From JACRLW01 sp050181465 (GTDB taxonomy: Bacteria > Planctomycetota > UBA1135 > UBA2386), in assembly GCA_050181465.1 (NCBI GenBank), contig JBFXDD010000023.1:1-64000 (forward strand): a DNA stretch of 64,000 nucleotides, read 5' to 3'. Below, piece after piece: positions 51,506 to 58,511 of the stretch. Numbering within the stretch: the stretch's first letter is position 1; each line of letters begins with the position of its first letter. A program made the position numbers and the translations under genes. The notes beneath the pieces were generated by a model. That model saw only the letters and a program-made list of their open reading frames with translations. It did no database searches and was not told where the DNA came from.

Positions 51506-54500
51506 TCACTCGCCGCGAATCCGCCGGAATGTCTCCCGCCAACTCTGTAGCACCGGATCCAGCTCCATTCCCATCCGCACGATCGCTTCGATGATCGCTT
51601 CGCACTGCGCCAAGCTCTGTGCAGCGAGTGCGGAATCACCAACTTGCGTTGCGACTTGGTAGGTCCGCATCGCGGAGATCGCTGCGCTACGTTGATGAAA
51701 GTAGGAATCCGGGTTCGCGGCTCGAAGCTGCATCGCGAGAGCCAGCGACCGTTGCTGAAGTTCCAGCGCGCGTCCCATCCCTCCCTCCCGCCCGGAAAGG
51801 GCAGCGGACAATCGTTCCAGAGAGATCAACACGTCGCGAGCCGCCAGCGCCGATTGTGGATTGCTCGACAGCAAGCTCTCGCTCACTGCCAGAGACCGCT
51901 CGAAGTACCCCAGCGCCCTTGCTGCGTCGCCCTCCCTGCGGCGCTGGGACAGGAAGTCGCCGAGCTTGTTCAGGCCGATCGACACGTCGCGAGCCGCCTG
52001 CGCCGATTGTGGATTGCTCGACAGCAAGCTCTCGCTGACTGACAGCGATCGCTCGAAGTACTCCAGCGCCCTTTCTGCGTCGCCGTCCCTGCCGCGCTGG
52101 GACAGGAAGGCGCCGAGCATGCTCAGGCTGACTGACACGTCGCGAGCCGCCTGCGCTGATTGTGGATTGCGCGACAGCAAGCTCTCGCGAACTGCCAGAG
52201 ACCGCTCGAAGTACTCCTGAGCCCTTTGTGCATCGCCGTCTCTGCCGCGCTGGGACAGGAAGTCACCTAGCTTGTTCAAGCTGATCGACACGTCGCGAGC
52301 CGCCTGCGCCGAATGTGGATTGCTCGACAGCAAGTTCTCGCTCACTGACAGAGACCGCTCGAAGTACTCCAGCGCCCGTTGTGCGTCGCCGTCCCTGCCG
52401 CGCTGGGACAGGAAGTCACCCAGCTTGTTCAGGCTGACCGACACGTCGCGAGCAGCTAGCGCCGATTGTGGATTGGTAGCCAGCAAGTTCTCGCTCACTG
52501 ACAGCGACCGCTCGAAGTACTCCAGAGCCCGTTGTGCGTCGCCGTCCCCGCCGCGCTGGGACAAGAAGTCGCCGAGCCGCTCCAGGCTGATCGACACGGC
52601 GCGAGCTACCTGCGCCGATTGTGGATTGGTAGCCAGCAAGTTCTCGTTCACTGACAGCGACCGCTCGAAGTAGTCCAGAGCCCGTTGTGCGTCGCCGTCC
52701 CTGCCGCGCTGGGACAGGAAGTCGCCGAGCCGCTCCAGGCTGACCGACACGTCGCGAGCCGCCTGCGCCGATTGGGGATTGGTAGCGAGCAAGGTCTCGC
52801 TCACTGACAGCGACCGCTCGAAGTACTCCAGAGCCCGTTGCGCGTCGCCCTCCCTGCCGCGCCGGGACAGGAACTCGCCGAGCTTGATCAGGCTGACTGA
52901 CACGTCGCGAGCAGTCTGCGCCGATTGTGGATTGCGCGACAGCAAGCTCTGGCTCACTGACAGCGACCGCTCGAAGTACTCCAGAGCCCGTTGTGCGTCG
53001 CCGTCCTTGCTGCGCTGGGACAGGAAGTCGCCGAGCTTGTTCAGGCTGACCGACACGTCGCGAGCCGCCTGCGCCGATTGTGGATTGCTCGCCAGCAAGC
53101 GCTCAAGCACCGAATGACACCGCTCGAAGTAGTCCAGAGCCCGCTGTGCGTCGCCGTCCTTGCTGCGCTGGGACAGGAAGTCGCCGAGCGTGTTCAGGCT
53201 GACCGACACGTCGCGAGCCGCCTGCGCGGATTGGGGATTGCTCGTCAGCAAGCTCTCAAGCACCGAATGACACCGCTGGAAGTAGTCTAGAGCTCTTTGT
53301 GCGTCGCCCTCCCTGCCGCGCTGGGACAGGAAGGCGCCGAGCGTGTTCAGGTTGACCGACACGTCGCGAGCCGCCTGCGCCGATTGCGGATTGCTCGCCA
53401 GCAAGCTCTCGCTCACTGCCAGAGCCCGCTCGAAGTACTCCAGAGCCCGTTGTGCGTCGCCCTCCCTGCCGCGCTGGGACAGGAAGTTGCCTAGCGTGTT
53501 CAGGCTGACCGACACGTCGCGAGAAGCCTGCACCGATTGCGGATTCTCCCTCAACCGAAGCTCGGCGCCGATACGCCGTCGTTCCGCCAGCGCGATGGCC
53601 CGCTCCAACGAACCGTGCAGCGCCTCGTGCGTGCTTGCGACGCCCGCGGAAGCACCGATCTCCTGCGCGAGCACCGCGTCGCCGAGCAAGTGCTCACACT
53701 GCGCCAAGAGCCAGGGATGCCAGGCGAGGATTTCGGCGTCGTCGCCTTGGCCGACTTGCTCCTCGAAGCGAGCCGCGGCGAGATGAACCCACCGCTCCAC
53801 CGTCTCCCGCGTCTCCCGCGCCTCCGGATCCAAACGCCGCACGTGCTCGGCGACCAGTCGGTGAATGCTCGCGAGCGTCGGCGCGAGCTCGACACTTGGA
53901 CGGTCACGCTGCACATCCCCAACGGGATGAAGCAGACGCAGGCCGCGAAGTTCCGCCCAGATGGACAACCAGGAGGAACGGCTGTCGCTCTTGGTCAGGA
54001 ACCCGGCTCCCGCCGGATCGGGATGTCGCGCCGCACACAGAGATTGCAGCCACTCCAGCGGGATCTCGTCCGGCATCATCACGGCGGCCAACCGCAACGC
54101 GTAGCGCGCCGGCTCGCTGAGCCGGGCCAGCGACCACTCGATCATCGTGCCGACACGATTCTGACGTTGCCGCTCACGATCATCCTCATCGCCCCGGTGG
54201 CTCTGCCGCTGGTCGAATGCGGCTTCCGTCGTGAGGTCATCGATCCAAGCGAGACCCTTCTCCTGCAAGGCGATGAGAAACGCGCGCATGGCAGTCCGAT
54301 CACCCTCGCGCGATCGTTCGCCGACCAGCGCGGCCGCGATCTCCACCGCAATCGTCCAGCCGCCGAGCAACTGCGCCACCTCTCGCGCGGCAACTTCCTC
54401 GTCGTCGCTCTCGAAACAGTGACCGGGTTGGAAGTCGGCCAGCAGCCGAAGTGCATCCTCCGGCGGCAAGACTCGAAGCTCGACCTCGGCGAACACGCGA

Positions 54501-55846
54501 TCGTCACCACCGAAGGACTTCGGCGACAAACGCGTCGTGACCAAGACTTCGAGCCAGTCCTCCGCGGCGAGTGCACTCAGCTCGCGCGCGGCGAGCAGCT
54601 CGCTGCGATCCACGTTGTCGAGGATCAACAGCGCCTTTCGGTGCTCGAGACGACGAGGCAGGCTGACTTCAATGTGTTCCGCGCGAGCACTCGTGAGCCG
54701 CCGCAAGTACGCGATGATCTCGCGCGCTGCCTCCTCCGCACTCTTGCGCGCCCCCTCACTCAACACCAAGGGCGGCACGAGGCGATCCTCGATGCCGTCA
54801 CGCATCGCTTGGCTCCGTAAGCCGGCATCTCGCAAGGTCGCGAAGTCGCAGAGCTGAGCCAACACGTTGCCGAGCTTCGATTGCCCTTCACAGCGCAGTT
54901 CCCAAATCCCGCCGGCCACATAGAACTCGGCGTAGGCATGCGCATACTGCCGCGCGAGCGCGGTCTTGCCGAGGCCGCCGGGACTGAAGGCCGCCGCAAT
55001 CATGCCGCGACCGCCCATTCCACTGCCGCCGGACTGCGGGCCCCCGGTGAGCATGATGTCGTGGAGTTGACACAGTTCGCGATGACGGCCGACGAAGTGC
55101 TCGTTGCTGCGCCCGATGTTGCCCGGCGACCGATCGGCGAGTTCCATCCGCTCGAGCCGATCGGCGATGTGCCGCGTGATTCCGGCCAGACGCTCATCGA
55201 GCGAACGCACGTCGCTGGACGGGTCCCTGGCTCCACCCGTGACCGCCGCCGAGCGGACCGCCGCATCGAGCTCCCGCAGGAGGTCGGGACCTCGCTCGAT
55301 CCACGGCGTGAGCTCGAGCTTCACGTGCGCGTTGCGTCGCGCGAGATCCTTGCGCACCGCGCTCGTGCGCTGCAGCAACTCCGCGGTCGGCGGCACGGCG
55401 CGACGATGGAACCAGGGATACTTCTGCTCCATCGCCGCCAGCCAGTCCTCGATCGCAGTCCTCTCGCTCTTCAGCAGGTCCTCGAGAGTCACGAAGAAGA
55501 TCGGCACCACGCCGTCGTCGCCGCGCGCGGCCGAGTGTTCGCGAAGCAGATACTGCTCCCACTCCCACAGACAGTTGTCCGAAGTGATGTAGTTGGGGGT
55601 GAGGAAGGCCAGGAAGAGGCGGCTGTCGCGAAGTCCCAGGCCCAGTCGCCGGCGCCAGTCCACGCCGGCGTCGATCGCATCGCGGTCGAAGAAGGTGCGC
55701 AGCTCCTTGCCGGTGAACTGGTGATGTCGCCGCTTCAGTTCCTGGTCGAACGCCGTCACCCAGCCGTGGCCGTCGCGATCGACCGGCTGCTCGTTGTCCT
55801 TGCGCGCGTAGCTGAGGAAGACTTCGGAACCCCAGGTCCTGGTCAT
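51506..55846 (-). CDS. TIR-NB-ARC-TPR protein (NLR-like STAND ATPase, candidate immune receptor)
   Basis: The 1446-residue cytoplasmic protein is built like bacterial and plant NLRs. A TIR domain (~7-150) has VFLSYARKD, DSRLFLAFLTP and S89-x2-C92-x2-E95, the motif that holds the NADase glutamate. The NB-ARC/STAND ATPase (~250-600) has P-loop SPGGLGKTAL at 288-297, Walker B ALLILDNVD at 405-413 and sensor strand EVLVTTR at 433-439. A helical linker leads to a C-terminal array of eleven near-identical 51-residue TPR units (~766-1327) plus one degenerate copy. Ligand binding to the TPR would trigger oligomerisation and NAD+ cleavage. TAAGTT lies 7 nt before the ATG, and no partner gene adjoins on the same strand. 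Confidence 0.88.
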   Translation of the reverse strand: MTRTWGSEVFLSYARKDNEQPVDRDGHGWVTAFDQELKRRHHQFTGKELRTFFDRDAIDAGVDWRRRLGLGLRDSRLFLAFLTPNYITSDNCLWEWEQYLLREHSAARGDDGVVPIFFVTLEDLLKSERTAIEDWLAAMEQKYPWFHRRAVPPTAELLQRTSAVRKDLARRNAHVKLELTPWIERGPDLLRELDAAVRSAAVTGGARDPSSDVRSLDERLAGITRHIADRLERMELADRSPGNIGRSNEHFVGRHRELCQLHDIMLTGGPQSGGSGMGGRGMIAAAFSPGGLGKTALARQYAHAYAEFYVAGGIWELRCEGQSKLGNVLAQLCDFATLRDAGLRSQAMRDGIEDRLVPPLVLSEGARKSAEEAAREIIAYLRRLTSARAEHIEVSLPRRLEHRKALLILDNVDRSELLAARELSALAAEDWLEVLVTTRLSPKSFGGDDRVFAEVELRVLPPEDALRLLADFQPGHCFESDDEEVAAREVAQLLGGWTIAVEIAAALVGERSREGDRTAMRAFLIALQEKGLAWIDDLTTEAAFDQRQSHRGDEDDRERQRQNRVGTMIEWSLARLSEPARYALRLAAVMMPDEIPLEWLQSLCAARHPDPAGAGFLTKSDSRSSWLSIWAELRGLRLLHPVGDVQRDRPSVELAPTLASIHRLVAEHVRRLDPEARETRETVERWVHLAAARFEEQVGQGDDAEILAWHPWLLAQCEHLLGDAVLAQEIGASAGVASTHEALHGSLERAIALAERRRIGAELRLRENPQSVQASRDVSVSLNTLGNFLSQRGREGDAQRALEYFERALAVSESLLASNPQSAQAARDVSVNLNTLGAFLSQRGREGDAQRALDYFQRCHSVLESLLTSNPQSAQAARDVSVSLNTLGDFLSQRSKDGDAQRALDYFERCHSVLERLLASNPQSAQAARDVSVSLNKLGDFLSQRSKDGDAQRALEYFERSLSVSQSLLSRNPQSAQTARDVSVSLIKLGEFLSRRGREGDAQRALEYFERSLSVSETLLATNPQSAQAARDVSVSLERLGDFLSQRGRDGDAQRALDYFERSLSVNENLLATNPQSAQVARAVSISLERLGDFLSQRGGDGDAQRALEYFERSLSVSENLLATNPQSALAARDVSVSLNKLGDFLSQRGRDGDAQRALEYFERSLSVSENLLSSNPHSAQAARDVSISLNKLGDFLSQRGRDGDAQRAQEYFERSLAVRESLLSRNPQSAQAARDVSVSLSMLGAFLSQRGRDGDAERALEYFERSLSVSESLLSSNPQSAQAARDVSIGLNKLGDFLSQRRREGDAARALGYFERSLAVSESLLSSNPQSALAARDVLISLERLSAALSGREGGMGRALELQQRSLALAMQLRAANPDSYFHQRSAAISAMRTYQVATQVGDSALAAQSLAQCEAIIEAIVRMGMELDPVLQSWRETFRRIRGE
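51866..53551 (-). repeat. Eleven 153-bp tandem units encoding TPR motifs
   Basis: Each unit encodes 51 residues beginning about SNPQSAQAARDV and ending YFERSLSVSESLL. Units differ at only a few positions, mostly Asn/Lys/Thr/Arg choices in the L-[NE]-[TKR]-LG segment and the S/R/T before NPQ. A twelfth degenerate unit follows towards 51717. Near identity in a coding array implies recent duplication or gene conversion. Confidence 0.92.
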
Positions 55847-55859
55847 GTGCCGAAACTTA
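55847..55859 (-). promoter_or_regulatory. Leaderless-type -10 element of the TIR-NB-ARC-TPR gene
   Basis: On the minus strand TAAGTT (55854-55859) is followed by seven bases and the ATG, the same hexamer and spacing as the SLC13-like and tpx genes. There is no Shine-Dalgarno sequence, so the receptor gene appears to carry its own ordinary host-type promoter. Confidence 0.5.
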
Positions 55860-55938
55860 GCCGGTCTTGCCCAGGTCGCATGGCCGCGGACAGCCCCGGT
55901 TTGCCAATCCGCATGCGGCGTCTACCATTCTCGCCCCC

Positions 55939-56334
55939 GTGCTCACAGCCCGACATCAACCGCGGACCGCAGCCGCCTTGGCGCTCGTCGCCATGGTGCT
56001 GCGGCTCCTGCTGCCCCTGCTCCATGAGCATGGGCACGGGCACGGGCACGCGCACGCGCACGCGCCGGCACAAGCGGATGGTCGAGTCGAGGCAACCGGT
56101 GCGTGCCCATCACACGTCGCGGCCTTCGACGGCGACGCCGAGATCACCGACCACGATCACTGTTCGGCTTGCGAGTTCGTCGGGCAGAACCCCGGCGCGC
56201 CGCCGATGCCGTCGGAATGGCCCTGCTTGGTGCCGTGGCTGGATGTCGCCGAGCGCCGCGCCGTTGCGAGTGCGGAGCGGTGGTTGGCCTGTACCCGACC
56301 GCCCAGCCGTGCGCCGCCGAGTCTCTGGAGCTGA
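55939..56334 (+). CDS. Small His-rich signal-anchored protein with CxxC motif
   Basis: The 131-residue protein reads from GTG 55939 (ATG 55993 is the alternative). A hydrophobic segment (~10-27) is followed by an alternating His run (HEHGHGHGHAHAHA), then DHDHCSACEF and a Cys in WPCLVPW. The pattern recalls the DUF2946-type small proteins found near copper or other metal genes; metal binding is inference from the His and Cys content. It lies 105 bp upstream of the sigma factor gene on the same strand and may be regulated with it. Confidence 0.55.
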   Translation: MLTARHQPRTAAALALVAMVLRLLLPLLHEHGHGHGHAHAHAPAQADGRVEATGACPSHVAAFDGDAEITDHDHCSACEFVGQNPGAPPMPSEWPCLVPWLDVAERRAVASAERWLACTRPPSRAPPSLWS

Positions 56335-56439
56335 AGTCGCTCGTTCGCTGCGCGTTGCCGTCATGTTCGGAAGGCCGAGCACCGACGCGGTGTGAAGGAG
56401 CCGTCCCATCTCGCGAGATTCCCTAGCAATTGACACCGC

Positions 56440-56967
56440 ATGCCCACTCTTCCGATCGGCGCGGACTCCACGGCCGAGTCCAGCACGCACGATCTCGAAC
56501 CTGAACTTCTCCATCGACTGCATCGGATTGCCAGACGAGTCCTCGGCTGCGATCACCTGGCCGACGACGCCGTGCAGGAAACCCTCATCGCGTTGTGGCG
56601 TGAGGGGGACCGACCGGCACACCTCGCTGCGTGGCTCGCAACCGCAGTATTGCATCGAAGTCTCCATCTGCGCCGAACGCTGAGCCGTCGTGCCAAACAC
56701 GAGCATGCCGCGGCATCGCGCTGCTCGTTACACGGCGACTGCGACAACCCGCTGCACCTTGCGGTTGCGCACGAGCTCGCAGCCGACATCGATCACGCGT
56801 GCCGTTGCCTGCCCAGCGAGCAGCGCCTCGCCTTTACGCTCGCGAACGAAAGCGGTCTGGATTACCGCGCGATCAGCGACCGTCTCGGCGTGCCGGTCGG
56901 CACGGTGCACTCGCGGATCGCACGCGCGCGAGCTGCGATTCGCCGGAAGATCCGCATCAGCGACTGA
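56440..56967 (+). CDS. ECF-type RNA polymerase sigma factor
   Basis: The 175-residue sigma-70 family protein has only regions 2 and 4. Region 2 (~25-90) contains CDHLADDAVQETLIALWR, the core-binding and -10 recognition part. Region 4 (~115-172) holds LPSEQRLAFTLANESGLDYR and the helix-turn-helix ISDRLGVPVGTVHSRIARAR. No anti-sigma gene follows; the gene instead overlaps the convergent SDR gene by 11 bp. The upstream His-rich gene is a candidate target or partner. ATG 56440 gives a typical length for the family. Confidence 0.88.
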   Translation: MPTLPIGADSTAESSTHDLEPELLHRLHRIARRVLGCDHLADDAVQETLIALWREGDRPAHLAAWLATAVLHRSLHLRRTLSRRAKHEHAAASRCSLHGDCDNPLHLAVAHELAADIDHACRCLPSEQRLAFTLANESGLDYRAISDRLGVPVGTVHSRIARARAAIRRKIRISD

Positions 56968-58414
56968 GACCCGGCACTTCACTCTCGGTGCCTTCGCGTT
57001 CGGCCGCCCGCTTCAACCCGCGAAGCATGCCGGCAAACACGAAGGCGTGGAGCGGGAGGACGGAATACCAATAGGCGATGCCGAGCAGCCCGCGGGGCTT
57101 GAAGCGTGCCGTCAACGACAAGCGCGACCTGGTATCGATCGCTTCGACGTCGATCGACAACAGCGCGATCCCGGGCAGCCGCATCTCCGCGCGCAGTTCG
57201 ATGCGCTTGTCGGGGACGACGTCGACGACCCGCCAGAAATCGAGGGCATCGCCGATCACCAGCTTTCGCGGATCGCGACGGCCGCGGCGAAGACCCGGTC
57301 CGCCGATCAACTTGTCGAGCACGCCGCGCACGCGCCACAGCCAGTTGCCCCCGTACCACCCGTTGTCGCCACCGATGGCCGACGCCGTGCGATACGTGAC
57401 CTCGGCGGGCGCGTCGACCAGGATCTCACGGTGATCCTCGTACACCGTGCCGCCTGCCCAATCCGGATCACCCGGCATCGCCCCGGAATCCATCCATGCC
57501 GTCTCGACTGCGGCGGTCTGGTGACGACCCAGCGCGGCATCGATCGCCTCGCGCATCGTCAACAACCGCTGCGGCATCAGACGCGCGGCGGTGTCGTCGC
57601 CGCAGACGGTGCGGTTGCGCAGTCCCTCGGCGAGCGGTCGCGCGATCGAGTGCGGCACGGGCGTGACGAGGTGAATCCACAGCGAGCTGAGTCGCGGCGT
57701 CAGCACGGGAACCGGGATCACGAACCGCGGACGCAAGCCCCGGGCTTGCGCCATGATCCGCATCAGTCGGCGATACGAGAGGACCTCCGGTCCGCCGATG
57801 TTCAGAGTCCTGCCGGCAGTCGCGGGGACGTCGAGGCAGGCGACGAGGAAATGCAAGACGTTACGGATCGCGATCGGCTGCGACTCCGTCCGCACCCACC
57901 TCGGCGTGACCATGATCGGCAGATGCTCGACCAGATAGCGCAGGATCTCGAACGATGCCGAGCCCGAGCCGATGATCATCGCTGCACGAAACGTGGTCAC
58001 CGGAACGCCGGTGGATGCGAGGATGTCTTCGACCTCACGGCGCGAAGTCAGATGCTCGCTGAGGTCGTCGCCCATCTCACCGAGCCCGCCGAGGTAGACG
58101 ATCCGCGACACACCGGCGGCGGAAGCCGCGCGAGCGAAGGAACGTGCCAGATCTCGGTCCGCCTCGCGGTAGTCGACTCCGCGCGCGATCATCGAGTGCA
58201 CCAGATAGAACGCCGCAAAGGCGCCGCGCATCGCGTCCGCGAGCGCATCGATCTGAGTCAGGTCGACTCGGAGGACCTCGATCCCCGGCAGGTGTCGCCA
58301 GGGTCGTTGTTCGAGCTTGCGCGGCTCGCGCACCAGGCACCGAACCCGGAATCCGGCTTCGACCAGTCGGGGGACCAACCGACCACCGACGTAGCCGGTC
58401 GCACCCGTCACCAC
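56957..58414 (-). CDS. NAD(P)-binding SDR protein with DUF2867 domain
   Basis: The 485-residue protein has an atypical SDR domain (~1-300): the nucleotide motif VTGATGYVGGRLV is at the very N-terminus and YLVHSM and IVYLGGLGE follow as in NmrA-like epimerases. The second part (~335-475) is the DUF2867 domain (WRVVDVVPDKRIELRAEMRLPG is typical), ending with a hydrophobic PLHAFVFAGM helix. GTG 58414 is the first start codon in this frame near the domain, but the frame is open ~90 bp further upstream without an ATG, so the exact start is uncertain. Confidence 0.83.
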   Translation of the reverse strand: MVTGATGYVGGRLVPRLVEAGFRVRCLVREPRKLEQRPWRHLPGIEVLRVDLTQIDALADAMRGAFAAFYLVHSMIARGVDYREADRDLARSFARAASAAGVSRIVYLGGLGEMGDDLSEHLTSRREVEDILASTGVPVTTFRAAMIIGSGSASFEILRYLVEHLPIMVTPRWVRTESQPIAIRNVLHFLVACLDVPATAGRTLNIGGPEVLSYRRLMRIMAQARGLRPRFVIPVPVLTPRLSSLWIHLVTPVPHSIARPLAEGLRNRTVCGDDTAARLMPQRLLTMREAIDAALGRHQTAAVETAWMDSGAMPGDPDWAGGTVYEDHREILVDAPAEVTYRTASAIGGDNGWYGGNWLWRVRGVLDKLIGGPGLRRGRRDPRKLVIGDALDFWRVVDVVPDKRIELRAEMRLPGIALLSIDVEAIDTRSRLSLTARFKPRGLLGIAYWYSVLPLHAFVFAGMLRGLKRAAEREGTESEVPGLSR

Positions 58415-58511
58415 GACGGTCCGCGGTTCGGCGGTCGCTGTCGTGGTCTCGTTCTCGTCGTGACTACGAGCGGCAGACGAATCGGTCGAGGCGTCGTTCA
58501 GAGTGCCCAGC

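Noticed and set aside
51866..53551. CRISPR array
   Set aside because: The tandem units are 153 bp with no spacers and are in frame as TPR motifs of one long protein.
51619..53786. Several plus-strand frames across the TPR repeat array
   Set aside because: They repeat every 153 bp because they are antisense to the repeated units, and each is interrupted; no start signals.
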